Shown piece after piece: positions 26,643 to 35,837 of a DNA stretch of 64,000 nt. The stretch's first letter is position 1. The number at the start of each line of letters is the position of its first letter. Made by a program: the position numbers and the translations under genes. The notes beneath the pieces are model-generated. The model had not been told where the DNA came from. It saw only the letters and a program-made list of their open reading frames with translations, and did not search any database. This DNA is from Streptomyces virginiae (lineage in GTDB: Bacteria; Actinomycetota; Actinomycetes; Streptomycetales; Streptomycetaceae): positions 127,523-191,522 of the forward strand of contig NZ_JOAK01000020.1 in assembly GCF_000720455.1 (NCBI RefSeq). Reading direction: 5' to 3'.

Positions 26643-28424
26643 TCAGAGCTGCGCGGTGCGTGCGGCAGGTGCGGTACGGGCGGTGGAGGAGGTACGGGCG
26701 GTACGGGCGGTGCTCGGCGTTCCGCCGGGCGCGCGCGGCAGCCGCATCCGCAGGGCCCCCGGTTCCGTGTCGACGGTCAGCCGGGTGCCCTCGCTCATGG
26801 TGTCGCCGTCGACCTCGCGGCCCTCGGCCCGCGCGAAGCGGACCTCGATCCGGGCGGCACTGAAGTACTCCAACGAGCCCGCGGCGACGGACACCGGCCC
26901 GCCGGGTGCGTGGGTCTGGGCCTGGACCGTGGTCGGGGCCGGACGCCGTACGATCCGGGCGGCCAGGTGCGCCGCCGCGGCGAGCCAGCCGGCCGCCCCG
27001 CGCGGGTCGAAGAGCACGACCTCCATCCGGCCGCTGTCCGGCCGTGCCCGCGGCAGCAGTTCCAGGCCGGCCTGGAGCGCGCCGACGTTGCCGATGACCA
27101 CCATCCGGGCCCGCCGCCGGATCCGGCGGCCCCCGTCGAGGCGGAGGGACAGGCGCATGCGGGGGTCGCGCAGGTGCCGGGCCGCCGACAGGCCGTAGGC
27201 GGCCCAGCCCAGGTGGGCCTTGAGGACCGGGGACGCGTCGCGGACCATGGCGGCGTCGAAGCCGGCGCCCGCCATCACGGTGAACCGGGTCGGCGGGAGG
27301 CCGTCGCCCTCGACCCTGCCGACGTCGATCCGGAAGTCGCCGCCCGCCAGGGCCTCGTCGAGGGCGGTCGCCGGGTCGGACGGCAGGTCGAGGTTGCGGG
27401 CGAGCAGGTTGCCGGTGCCGCAGGGCACGAGCGCCAGCGGGATCCCGGTGCCGGCGACGGCATCGGCGCAGACCCGTACGGTGCCGTCGCCGCCGCAGAC
27501 CACCACCAGGTCCACACCGCCCGCGGCGCACTCCTCGGCAAGCCTCCCGCCGGGCCGGTCCACGGTGGTCGAGGTCCATCGCTGGTCGGTGAAACCGTGC
27601 CGGTGGAGCCGGGCGCGCACCTCGGCGGCCAGCTCGTCCGGGCAGCCGTGGGGATGGCGTACGACGACGACCCTCCCGCCCGCGCGGCGGGAGCGCCCGT
27701 CCTGGGCGGGTACGGGGGAGGCCCCGCCGTCCGAAGTCCCCTGCGGTGCCGGGGCGTCGTCGGCGGCACCACGGCCGGACAGGAACACGGACCCGACGAC
27801 CAGCAGCGTCGCGGCGCCGTTGAGCAGGCCGCCCAGCACGTCGGACGGATGGTGCATGCCCCGGTAGACCCGGGACAGCCCGACCGCGGGCGGAACGAGC
27901 AGCAGCACCCCGGCCGCGAGGTACCGCCAGGGGCCGCGCGCGCGGTGCAGCACGAGGGCCGCCAGCCCTCCGTACAGGGCGACGGACGCGCCGACGTGCC
28001 CCGAGGGGAAACTCGACGTGGGCGGCGCCCCGTCCAGTTGGGGAACGTCGGGGCGGGGCCGCTCCACGAAGAAGGTGACCACGAGGAAGACCGCCGACTG
28101 GACGGCCACCGACACCCCGAGGAAAACGGCCTCCGCCCACCGCGGGGCGGGCGGCAGCGCCAGCAGCACGGCCACGCAGAGCAGCGTCACCGCGATGATG
28201 CCCTCCGTACTGGCCGCCAGCGACAGCCCCGCGGTGACACCGTTCCCGACCGGGCTCCGATGCGCGGCGAAGTCCTGGGACAGCCGGTCCTCCAGGGTGA
28301 GCGGCCACAGGCCGACCGCCACACGGGTCACCCAAAGACCCAGGAGCACCATCAAGATGGCCTGGCCCGCAAGGAGCCACACCAGCCGCGAGCGTCTCGC
28401 GGCACCGCCGTTTTCGGTCGTCAT
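26643..28424 (-). CDS. PAP2 phosphatase fused to diacylglycerol kinase-like domain
   Basis: 593 residues. N-terminal half: a PAP2 membrane domain with FVERPRPDVP, TSSFPSGHVG and GLSRVYRGMHHPSDVLGG. C-terminal half (about 255-550): a DAGK/YegS-type lipid kinase with VVVCGGDGTVR and LVPCGTGNLLARNLDLP. One protein could thus remove and add phosphate on lipids, perhaps diacylglycerol/phosphatidate or undecaprenol species. The tail is a Thr/Ala/Arg-rich low-complexity stretch (TARTARTSSTART). Start ATG at 28424. Fusions like this recur in actinobacteria, but the physiological substrate is not settled. Confidence 0.88.
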   Translation of the reverse strand: MTTENGGAARRSRLVWLLAGQAILMVLLGLWVTRVAVGLWPLTLEDRLSQDFAAHRSPVGNGVTAGLSLAASTEGIIAVTLLCVAVLLALPPAPRWAEAVFLGVSVAVQSAVFLVVTFFVERPRPDVPQLDGAPPTSSFPSGHVGASVALYGGLAALVLHRARGPWRYLAAGVLLLVPPAVGLSRVYRGMHHPSDVLGGLLNGAATLLVVGSVFLSGRGAADDAPAPQGTSDGGASPVPAQDGRSRRAGGRVVVVRHPHGCPDELAAEVRARLHRHGFTDQRWTSTTVDRPGGRLAEECAAGGVDLVVVCGGDGTVRVCADAVAGTGIPLALVPCGTGNLLARNLDLPSDPATALDEALAGGDFRIDVGRVEGDGLPPTRFTVMAGAGFDAAMVRDASPVLKAHLGWAAYGLSAARHLRDPRMRLSLRLDGGRRIRRRARMVVIGNVGALQAGLELLPRARPDSGRMEVVLFDPRGAAGWLAAAAHLAARIVRRPAPTTVQAQTHAPGGPVSVAAGSLEYFSAARIEVRFARAEGREVDGDTMSEGTRLTVDTEPGALRMRLPRAPGGTPSTARTARTSSTARTAPAARTAQL

Positions 28425-28594
28425 GGAGGCCCTTGTTGCCCGTCACACCCCGATGATGCGCCCGCCGCCCCGCCCACCCGCGCGAAGGGGGCCGGAGCGT
28501 TGCCCGGGCGGTTGCTTTTCAGCGGGGACCGGCGGTGTCGGTGCGGGGTGATAAGACAGGGGGATTTCCGCCGGTGGTGTAGCAGGGGAGAGGC

Positions 28595-29590
28595 ATGGCG
28601 TCCGAGGAGCCGGTATTCGATCACGAGGAGGCATCGGTTCACGGATTCGAGCTGTACGAGGGAACGCAGCTCGACGTGCGCGCGGTGATCTCGGGCATGC
28701 CGAAGCACGTCAAGGACGGGTTCCTCCTCGAAGAGGTGGCCTGGAGCCGCTTCGGGCATGCCTACGGCTCGGGACACGATGTGCCTGAGCGACTGTCCCG
28801 CCTGCGCTCCCGGGACGCCGAGACAGCCGGCCCGGCCCTGGACCTGCTGTGGGGCAGTGTCGTTCACCAGGGTACGGTCGGCTCCGTGGCCCCACTGACG
28901 GTGCCGTTCCTTCTGCGGATCGCTGCCGACCCCTCGGCGTACGGACGTGCAGGTGTGCTCGGTCTGGCCGCCGCGACGGCGCGACGAGAGCACTGGGGAC
29001 ACGGCACTCGCACTACCTTCCTCAGGGTGGCCACGCCGGAACTGCGGTGCGACTGCGGCGGCTATTCGATGAACTGGTCCGTCGAAGCGTCACGCAACGC
29101 CGTAACCGATGATGTCGACCTGCTCCTTCCGCTTCTCGACGATGCGGACTCCGATGTCCGAACCGCCACTTGCTACACCCTGGCCACTGCTTCGGGCGAG
29201 GCAGACCGCATCACGGACGCCCTCCGGGCTCGCCTGACCACTGAGAGGACTCCCCTGGTTCGCGCGAGCCTCGTGCTGGCCGTTGCGGAGCTGGGCAGCG
29301 AACACGCTGTCGCCGGCAGCGCCGCCTGGGCCCGTGCCCTCTGGGCTGATCCCACACAGCCCGCAGATGTCCGCGTGCCTGCCGCACTGGCCTGGCTCTG
29401 CCTCGTGGACGACCCCGTCCCGGACGATCTGCGGGCAACGCTTGATGGTCTGGTCACCCACAGCCTGGCAGAGGTCCTCGACGACGTGCCGTGGATTGCA
29501 CATGTCGACGACAACGGACTCGACCGCACCCTCGACCAGATGCTGAACAACGCGCCACCGGGCGTCCGGTGCGATGACCCCTGGGCCTGA
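28595..29590 (+). CDS. HEAT-repeat-like hypothetical protein
   Basis: 331 residues from ATG at 28595 with a GGGGAGAG ribosome site. Helical pairs such as DVDLLLPLLDDADSDVRTATCYTLATAS and TTERTPLVRASLVLAVAELG look like HEAT or PBS-lyase-type repeats. These usually form a curved scaffold for protein binding. A CDCGG motif near residue 150 could bind metal. Codon bias is a little weaker than in neighbouring genes, in keeping with an accessory gene. Proteins of this kind often appear near polymorphic-toxin and immunity genes, but no toxin is visible here. Confidence 0.65.
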   Translation: MASEEPVFDHEEASVHGFELYEGTQLDVRAVISGMPKHVKDGFLLEEVAWSRFGHAYGSGHDVPERLSRLRSRDAETAGPALDLLWGSVVHQGTVGSVAPLTVPFLLRIAADPSAYGRAGVLGLAAATARREHWGHGTRTTFLRVATPELRCDCGGYSMNWSVEASRNAVTDDVDLLLPLLDDADSDVRTATCYTLATASGEADRITDALRARLTTERTPLVRASLVLAVAELGSEHAVAGSAAWARALWADPTQPADVRVPAALAWLCLVDDPVPDDLRATLDGLVTHSLAEVLDDVPWIAHVDDNGLDRTLDQMLNNAPPGVRCDDPWA

Positions 29591-29696
29591 CTCCGCCCGG
29601 TGCCCGCGTCCCGGCTCGACGGAGTGGCGGCCGTCACCCCCGCTCGGCTGACAACGGGCTGTCGCACACAAGGGCGTCGGTGGGAGACTGTGCGCC

Positions 29697-30293
29697 GTGT
29701 CCGGGTTCGCGAGAGATCCGAAGTACTACGGCGACCGGCTGGTGTACGAGCCGCTTGAGCGCAAGTGGGCCGGATACCACGCCCGGCACTGCGGGTGCGG
29801 CCTGGACTGGCTCGAAGGCCACGCCGTCCCGGCCGGGTTCACCGTGATCCCCAGGGGCAGGACCGGCTACTACGGGCTCGTAGGCCCCGGCCTGACCGAG
29901 GGCGTCGACGAGGAGGCGCTGACCACGAACGCGCTGTGGGAAGCGGTCACCGGCACCCCCGGCACACAGACCTGGCACGAACCCGTTCACATCACCTGCC
30001 GCAGCCCCGAGTCGGAAGCGGCCCGCAGGGCGGAGAACGAGAAGGTCTACGGTCCGCGGCGCGAACGCGCTGAGAAGGCGAAGGCGGAGCCGGCCACTGA
30101 CGCGCAAGTGAAGTATCTGATCACGCTCGCGGAGAAGGTCGGCAAGGAGCGGTTCGACGCGGAGTTCGCCAAGGTGATCAAGGGCAGCGACATCGCCCCG
30201 CGCACTCCCCGGCAGCGGTGTGCGACAGCCGCGAAGCGGCTCACCAAGGCCAGGGCCCGAAAACTCATCACCGCCCTCGTCGGCCACGACTAG
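29697..30293 (+). CDS. hypothetical protein
   Basis: 198 residues from GTG at 29697. The N-terminal part has a CGCG pair in ARHCGCGLDWLEGH. The charged middle is followed by a helical domain, TDAQVKYLITLAEKVGKERF to TKARARKLITALVGHD, rich in lysine and arginine. Similar lysine-rich tails appear in proteins on mobile or accessory DNA. I do not recognise a function. It is soluble-looking, with no signal peptide. Confidence 0.55.
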   Translation: MSGFARDPKYYGDRLVYEPLERKWAGYHARHCGCGLDWLEGHAVPAGFTVIPRGRTGYYGLVGPGLTEGVDEEALTTNALWEAVTGTPGTQTWHEPVHITCRSPESEAARRAENEKVYGPRRERAEKAKAEPATDAQVKYLITLAEKVGKERFDAEFAKVIKGSDIAPRTPRQRCATAAKRLTKARARKLITALVGHD

Positions 30294-30354
30294 CCCGGCC
30301 CGCCCGCGTCGTCGTCCTCGTCCGGCTCCCGCCCGCGGCGCCCGGGCCCCGTCG

Positions 30355-31965
30355 TCAGCGGGCTCCGGCACCCTCCGGATCCGGGGTGGGCGGCGGGTTG
30401 TGGCAGGTCACGTCCTTCGCGGGCAGCCGTCCCGTCGACAGGTACGCGTTGACGGGTGTGTTGGCGCAGGCGGTGGGGTTGGAGAGATACACACCGTGCC
30501 CCCGACCCCCCAGCGCCAGTACCATCCGCGACCCCTTGAGTGCCTGGTGCAGCCCCTGGCCGGTCTCGAGCGGGGTCATCGGATCCCACTCGTTCTGCAC
30601 GGTCAGGACGTCGGCCCGGGTCTTCATGGGGGTGGCGGGCTCCAGCGGCCGCTGCCAGAAGGCGCACGGTTTGATGTTCGACGCGAAGTCCCCGTACAGC
30701 GGGTGCTTCACCTTGTCCCGCGCCGCGTCCCGCGCGTACTGCTCCGGATCGCGGGGCCAGCTGTCCGTGTCCCCGCACACCACGGACCAGTACACGGCGG
30801 TGGCGTTGCTGGCGGAAGTGGCGTCCGTACCTTCCGACGCCCCTACCGCGTCGACGCCCGGGCCGGCGGCCCGGACGCCGCCGAGCGGCGACTGCGCGCC
30901 GGGCCCCTTCCTGCCGGCGCCCTTCCCGCTCGCGCCCGGATCGGTGCCACCCGGCGGCCGGGGCGCCTTGTCGGCCGATGCCTTGATGGACTTGACGACG
31001 ACCGAGGCACCGTGGGGATCGAAGAAGAGCGACGGGTCGGCCCTGATGTAGTCACCCGTCACCTTCTCCCCGTAGTGGATGATCGGTTCCCGGTCGGCCC
31101 GCGCCACCAGCGCCCAGAAGGTGGCCGAGACCGCCTCGGGCGTGGCGCCGAGCCCATAAGTGTCCGAGCGCTCCGCCGCCCACCGCGTCCACCGCTCGAA
31201 GGCGGGCTCGGCTCCGGTACCCCATGCCTGGATCATGCCGCGCCAGACGCGCCCCGGGTCCACGCCGCTGTCCAGGACGAACCGGTCGGTGCGCTCCGGG
31301 AACATCTGGGAGTACACCGCGCCGAGGTAGGTCCCGTACGAGTAGCCCAGGTAGGAGACCGTCCGTTCCCCCAATGCGGCGCGGATGACGTCCATGTCGC
31401 GCGCCGTGTTGCGGGTGGTGATGTACGGAATCACATCGCCCGACTTCTCACGGCACTTGTCGGCGATTCCGCGCGCCCACGACACGTCCGAGGCGAAGGT
31501 CTCGGGCCGGTACGCCCCGCCGACGCCCACCTCCGCTTCGCTCAGTTCACCACAGCCGATCGGGCTGCTCTCGCCGACGCCGCGCGGGTCGAAGCCGACG
31601 AGGTCGTAGCGGTCGCGGACGTCCTTGGGCATCTCGGCATTGGCCCGTACCGGCCGGTAGAGCCCCGAGGTCCCGGGGCCGCCGGGGTTGAGGAGGAGGA
31701 CGCCACGCCGCTTGGCGGGGTTCTCGCTCTTCATCCGGGATATGGCGAGGTTCAGGGTGCGCCCTTCGGGACGCTGGTAGTCGAGCGGCACCTTGAGGGT
31801 GGCGCACTCGTACGCCGGCGGCCGATCGGGGCTGCAGCGGTGCCAGACCGGCGTTTGTCGCAGGTACGCGGGGGTCGGGGCGGCGGAGGCCGATGGCGCC
31901 GCCAGCCCGGGGAGGGCGGTGGCGAGGAGTCCGGCGGTGGCGAGCAGCGGTGCGAGGCGTTTCAT
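30355..31965 (-). CDS. secreted alpha/beta hydrolase, tripeptidyl aminopeptidase-like (SlpD/SlpE type)
   Basis: 536 residues from ATG at 31965. A signal peptide (MKRLAPLL to SASA) precedes the hydrolase core: oxyanion region LLLNPGGPGTSG, nucleophile elbow GYSYGTYLG, and C-terminal lid/hydrolase motifs ending in NEWDPMTPLETG (acid) and GRGHGVYL (histidine). This is the arrangement of Streptomyces tripeptidyl aminopeptidases, which trim N-terminal tripeptides from secreted proteins. A Gly/Pro/Lys-rich insert of about 60 residues (near 330-390) is less typical. It is divergent from the LAxTG protein gene. Confidence 0.87.
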   Translation of the reverse strand: MKRLAPLLATAGLLATALPGLAAPSASAAPTPAYLRQTPVWHRCSPDRPPAYECATLKVPLDYQRPEGRTLNLAISRMKSENPAKRRGVLLLNPGGPGTSGLYRPVRANAEMPKDVRDRYDLVGFDPRGVGESSPIGCGELSEAEVGVGGAYRPETFASDVSWARGIADKCREKSGDVIPYITTRNTARDMDVIRAALGERTVSYLGYSYGTYLGAVYSQMFPERTDRFVLDSGVDPGRVWRGMIQAWGTGAEPAFERWTRWAAERSDTYGLGATPEAVSATFWALVARADREPIIHYGEKVTGDYIRADPSLFFDPHGASVVVKSIKASADKAPRPPGGTDPGASGKGAGRKGPGAQSPLGGVRAAGPGVDAVGASEGTDATSASNATAVYWSVVCGDTDSWPRDPEQYARDAARDKVKHPLYGDFASNIKPCAFWQRPLEPATPMKTRADVLTVQNEWDPMTPLETGQGLHQALKGSRMVLALGGRGHGVYLSNPTACANTPVNAYLSTGRLPAKDVTCHNPPPTPDPEGAGAR

Positions 31966-32346
31966 ACGCGTGGTCCCGTTCCTTCGTCGGGTGAAATCGC
32001 TTGCGCCTCGACTGTGTTGGACGAGCAGGTCAGACCGGATCCCTCCACAGAACGATCTACCATCCCCCGCTCGTATCACCTGAAATCCGGACACATGGCC
32101 GAGACTCATCCAACAGCAGGCGCCGCTCACGCGCGTCCTCCCCCACCCAGAGCCCGCGCCACGCGCGCACCGGCGGACGCGCTGGGCCATCGCGCGCCCC
32201 CAACACCCGTACGACACAACGGTTGTCGAGATCCCGCCCGCCGATTTCTTGATCACGCCGGGCAACCGATCGGGCCCCCCGGCGGTCGTACAGGAGTCGG
32301 GCGTGCTCGAACGTCTGACCCATATGACACGAGGGGGACCATCTTG
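31966..32346. promoter_or_regulatory. divergent promoter region between hydrolase and surface-protein genes
   Basis: About 380 bases with no credible gene. The part near 32000-32090 is more AT-rich than its flanks and should hold the promoters. A GAGGGGGA ribosome site precedes the surface-protein start at its right end. Confidence 0.4.
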
Positions 32347-33639
32347 ATGCGGTTGAACCGCACGCACAGCACTGCAGCGCGGCGGATCGGAGCGGCTCTG
32401 GCCGCCGGTACGGTGGTGTTGGGCGCCGCGACCATTGCCCAGGCGGCGCCGGCGCCGACCCCGGCGACGCCGGCCGCAGAGGCCGGGGAGCAGGGCCCGA
32501 ACCGGCCTGCCGCCAACCCGGACCCGTTCGGCGGTCTCGTCGCCTCCGAGGAGCTCCTCGACACCACGGTCGAGAACGGCCAGAAGCAGAGCCTCCGTCT
32601 GGGCTTCAAAGTCACCGGCGACCAGCCCGTCCAGGGGGCGGAGCTGGGCGTCCACCTGCCGCCCGGCCTGGAACTGAATCCTCAGGAACGGCCGTCGAAC
32701 TGCGAACACTTCAAGGTCGACCCCGTGCGGGAGTACCGTGACGAGTACCTGTTCTGCAGCTTCACCGGCACCTTCGAGCCGGGCAAGTACTACCGGCTCG
32801 ACACGGGGCTGAACATCACCGCGACCCCGGAGCTGTGGCGGGACCTCTTCTACGTCTCCTGGACCCCGGGCGGCAAGCCGATCTACAAGCCCCAGCAGGG
32901 CGGGGTCAAGGGAACGGCCGCCGCCATCAAGGTCACACCGTCCGAGCCGTTCAAGGAGTGGCGTTTCTGGGGCCGCGAGGTGGCGGTCGAAAACCCCGCG
33001 AACCAGGTCGACTTCACCGTCGACGGGGCGACCGGCAGCGGCCCGGCCGGCGGCCAGGTGCTGCTCAACCCGGGCTGGCAGATCAAGGGCACCGGGTCGG
33101 TCGCCACCACGGCCCTCGACGACAACGTGGTGGAGACCGAGTTCGTGCTGCCGCCCGGCATCAGCTTCGCCGGCGGTCACACGGGCCCGGAGGGGCGCCG
33201 GGTGTTCGGCGGGACCGGCGGCTCGGTCAAGGGAATCTTCAAGATCGAGTCGTGGGTCAAGCCGGGCACGTACCAAGGCGAGTACCGGTACAAGACCGAC
33301 CGCGGTCCCGGCCGGCTCAAGATCGCCGACATCGACCGTGACCTCGGCAACAACACGGCCAGGCTCACCATCACCGTGACCTCCGCCGGCGGGCCGCAGC
33401 CCGACCCGTCGACGTCCGCCTCGGCCTCCCCGAGCCCGTCCGGCTCGACCGCGCCCTCGGCCTCGGCGTCCGCGAGCACCACCCCGGGCACCGGCAACGC
33501 CCCCGGCCCGAACGGCGGTAGCGGCGGCAACCTCGCCGACACCGGATCCGCCGCGCTGGCAGCGGGCGGACTCTCCGCCGCGGCCCTGACGCTCGGCGGA
33601 GCCCTGTACGCCATGGCCCGGCGGCGCCGTTCGGCGTAA
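32347..33639 (+). CDS. sortase-anchored (LAxTG) secreted surface protein
   Basis: 430 residues from ATG at 32347; an in-frame TTG lies just before it. A signal peptide ends near AAAPA. The body (about 60-350) is beta-rich with no enzyme motif, followed by a Ser/Ala/Pro linker (SASASPSPSGSTAPSAS). The C-terminus is a class E sortase sorting signal: LADTG at 396-400, then a hydrophobic stretch and the tail ARRRRSA. Streptomyces SrtE enzymes cut such LAxTG motifs and attach the protein to peptidoglycan. The role of the body is unknown. Confidence 0.88.
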   Translation: MRLNRTHSTAARRIGAALAAGTVVLGAATIAQAAPAPTPATPAAEAGEQGPNRPAANPDPFGGLVASEELLDTTVENGQKQSLRLGFKVTGDQPVQGAELGVHLPPGLELNPQERPSNCEHFKVDPVREYRDEYLFCSFTGTFEPGKYYRLDTGLNITATPELWRDLFYVSWTPGGKPIYKPQQGGVKGTAAAIKVTPSEPFKEWRFWGREVAVENPANQVDFTVDGATGSGPAGGQVLLNPGWQIKGTGSVATTALDDNVVETEFVLPPGISFAGGHTGPEGRRVFGGTGGSVKGIFKIESWVKPGTYQGEYRYKTDRGPGRLKIADIDRDLGNNTARLTITVTSAGGPQPDPSTSASASPSPSGSTAPSASASASTTPGTGNAPGPNGGSGGNLADTGSAALAAGGLSAAALTLGGALYAMARRRRSA

Positions 33640-33673
33640 CGGCACGCGCCGTGCTCGGCGCCGACACCGGCGA

Positions 33674-33711
33674 GTCCCGTGCGGGGGCGGCTCAACGCCC
33701 CCGCACGGGAC
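33674..33711 (+). terminator. 16-bp hairpin after the LAxTG gene
   Basis: Perfect arms at 33674-33689 and 33696-33711 with a 6-base loop, 35 bases after the stop codon. GC-rich stem and no U-tract. Confidence 0.75.
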
Positions 33712-34198
33712 GACCCGACGCCGCCCACCGGTCCGGGCCACGGTGACGTCCACCGGCCCGCCGGGGAGGACCTCCGTTCGGGGAAGACCTCCCCAGATCC
33801 GCACGGACGGAATTCGCGATCGTTCGGGCCCGGCGCCTCACTCAGCCCAGGCCGCGGTTGCCTCCGTCTCCCTCATCGGACGTGATCAGCCGTCCAGGGT
33901 CGAAGGGCTCGTCGATCGCGTGCACGCCCAGCGCGACGCGGGAGCCGGTCAGATGTCCGTGCAGTCCTGCCAGTGCTTGGCAGTGCTCTGCGGGCTGTCT
34001 TCGGTCGGCATGCGGCGAGCCCACGGCTGGCACGGAAGCTGTCGTCGTGCGAAGGCGGCCATCGCCGGCCAGGACCATCCTCGCGGATGCGGGGAGCAGC
34101 CCCCGCGTCGACGGGGAGCGCAAACGCTCCAGCCGGCGCACTGCTCCGACAGGGCTTCGGACGGCTCTTCGGACGGCTCTCCTCCAAAGCCCAGCGAG
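33712..34198. other. gene-poor stretch with a coding-like remnant and tandem repeats
   Basis: About 490 bases. On the minus strand an open frame (34141 to 33842) ends in a coding-like peptide (LTGSRVALGVHAIDEPFDPG) with no recognisable family and no good start, so it may be the end of a decayed gene. A perfect tandem pair of 12-bp units lies at 34155-34178. Two CRISPR-repeat-like stem-loops (34072-34121) are listed separately. Confidence 0.4.
34072..34121 (-). repeat. two overlapping stem-loops resembling type I-E CRISPR repeats
   Basis: Read on the minus strand, 34121-34093 and 34100-34072 are each 29 bases long. Each has the layout CTCCCCG, four or so variable bases, then CGGGGG or GCGAGG, ending in GCTCC or GGTCC. 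This is the general shape of Streptomyces type I-E repeats. They overlap by 8 bases instead of being 61 bases apart, and no cas gene or further regular copy is visible. At most this is a relic or an unrelated stem-loop. Confidence 0.25.
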
Positions 34199-34621
34199 CT
34201 ATTGCGAGGCGTCGGCGGCCGTGCGATGAATAACGTGCTTGTCGAGGACGACGGTGTTGTTGTTCAGGACGGCGCCGTGGAGGTCCGAGAGGTTGCCGTC
34301 GAGGTGGATGGCCCTCCCCTCCGTGCGGTACGTGCCCGTATTGACGCCGATCTTGAACGCGGGGCAGTTGTCCAGGTTGCAGATCACGTTGTTGATCTGC
34401 TCGAAGCGGCCGTCCGCGGTGAAGGTCAGCTTCTGAATGTAGAAGGTGATTCCCGGGCGGTTCTTGTCGACGGACTCGGTCCACTGCCCCGTCAACCGCG
34501 CCTGGTCTGCGGCCGGGGCGCCGGCCCCCGCCACTTGGGCGGCAGCAGAGCCACTGGTGGCCGTCACGGCGGCCAGGAGCAGCAGTGCGGAGCCTAACGC
34601 TGACTGGATCGTCGTCTTCAT
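34199..34621 (-). CDS. small secreted hypothetical protein
   Basis: 140 residues from ATG at 34621; an ATG 12 bases upstream is also possible. A signal peptide (MKTTIQSALGSALLLLAA to SAAAQ) leads into a beta-rich domain with LTGQWTESVDKNRPGITFYI, a cysteine pair in VICNLDNCPAF and VVLDKHVIHRT. The pattern of a small secreted barrel (lipocalin-like turn LTGQW) is suggestive but unproven. Weaker GC bias than in the core genes nearby. Confidence 0.6.
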   Translation of the reverse strand: MKTTIQSALGSALLLLAAVTATSGSAAAQVAGAGAPAADQARLTGQWTESVDKNRPGITFYIQKLTFTADGRFEQINNVICNLDNCPAFKIGVNTGTYRTEGRAIHLDGNLSDLHGAVLNNNTVVLDKHVIHRTAADASQ

Positions 34622-35006
34622 CTGCGCGCTCATTCCTTGTTCGTCGGTCCGTGGTGCATAGAGGACGCAGCAGGACGGCCTGTGTGACGGGAGGGCAACA
34701 CCCCCTCGCTGCGCCTGCCGCTGGACAGCCTCCGTGGTGCGTTCTCCAGGCGTTGTCGGGCCCGACCGTATCTGTTCAAATGCCGCCCGCCTTCCACCTC
34801 GACAGGCACCGCGTCTCGTTTCGGTTGCTCCCCGGCCGCGATGAACACTCCACGCCAACCGCAGGGGACAGAGGGAGCGGCTCCCCTCCGCGATCGGGCA
34901 TGGGGCACACCGGCGGACACTGATTGGCCGAGAGTCACAAGGAGTACGGAACACCCCGTGTCGGAAGGGGTACACCTCGCCCACCGGTCAATCAGGTGAT
35001 ACGACC
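34622..35006. other. gene-free stretch
   Basis: About 385 bases of lower GC content upstream of the small secreted protein gene. Open frames here have no coding character. It should contain the promoter of the secreted protein gene; nothing else is recognisable. Confidence 0.4.
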
Positions 35007-35837
35007 TCAGGGATGGGCTGATCTCGGCATACGCACGGGCATCACGCCCAGGACGAGGTTCTCCATGGCGTCGGGCATACGACCGAACCTGGCCAGCCAG
35101 TTGGCGACGACGTACAACTCGCCGTGCTCGTCGAGGCCGAGGAAGGCATGGCCGTGGTCGAGTTCCCCCAGCGGAAAGAGGTGTTGCCCGATCTCCTCAC
35201 CCCACTCGCCGAAGCGGTCATCTTCACCCATCGCGAGCAAGGGGTCGAGGTCGAATGGTTCTCTCGCTCTGGTGATCCCGGAGCCGCCGCTGGCAACGGT
35301 CAGCCCGCCGAACTCGCGCAGGAAATCCTCGGCGGCGGAATGAATACGGAAGCCGTCCGCTTCCAGGCGCTCTCGCCACACAGTCGTGTCAACATTCCGC
35401 CCCGGATACCAGCCCGCATCACGCAGCACCGTCTCCACCGCGGCCGACCAGGCGTGCGACCCCGTCGTTCGCGCTGCCTGCTGGTCGCGAACCAGGCGGG
35501 CTGCGAAGGCGACTGCCTCGGCGGGATCGGCCGTCTCGAAGGCGACACGGTCTCCCTGATCCGAGCGGGCCACTACCGAATAGGAATCCGGACGGGCGAA
35601 CATCGCCGGGAGTGGTTCCCGGCCCCAGTCCTCCCAGCTGCCCGATGTCGAAACACTCAGCTGCTGCGTCGACATCCACGGACACATCGAACTCAGCAAC
35701 GGCTCACGCGCAGCCGCCTGCAGCAACAACCCCAGGGAAGGGGAAGACCGGCCCTCCTCGTCGGGTTGGGGAGGACATTCATCCAGGAGCTCCGCCCACG
35801 CCTGTGCATGACTGCGCTTCGCACCTTCAGATCCCAT
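35007..35837 (-). CDS. SUKH-type immunity-like protein with an N-terminal extension (DUF6193-like)
   Basis: 276 residues if started at ATG 35837; shorter starts at 35687 and 35675 exist. The C-terminal domain has YPGRNVDTTVWRERLEADGF, AAEDFLREFGGLTVA, LFPLGELDHGHAFLGLDEHG and ELYVVANWLARFG. These match the SUKH-3/YwqJ-type immunity fold that protects against polymorphic toxins. The N-terminal part (LLLQAAAREPLLSSM to FETADPAEAVAFAARLV) resembles DUF6193, so this may be a fusion. GC bias is weaker than around it, in keeping with acquisition. No toxin gene is adjacent. A broken gene lies immediately upstream on the other strand. Confidence 0.6.
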   Translation of the reverse strand: MGSEGAKRSHAQAWAELLDECPPQPDEEGRSSPSLGLLLQAAAREPLLSSMCPWMSTQQLSVSTSGSWEDWGREPLPAMFARPDSYSVVARSDQGDRVAFETADPAEAVAFAARLVRDQQAARTTGSHAWSAAVETVLRDAGWYPGRNVDTTVWRERLEADGFRIHSAAEDFLREFGGLTVASGGSGITRAREPFDLDPLLAMGEDDRFGEWGEEIGQHLFPLGELDHGHAFLGLDEHGELYVVANWLARFGRMPDAMENLVLGVMPVRMPRSAHP

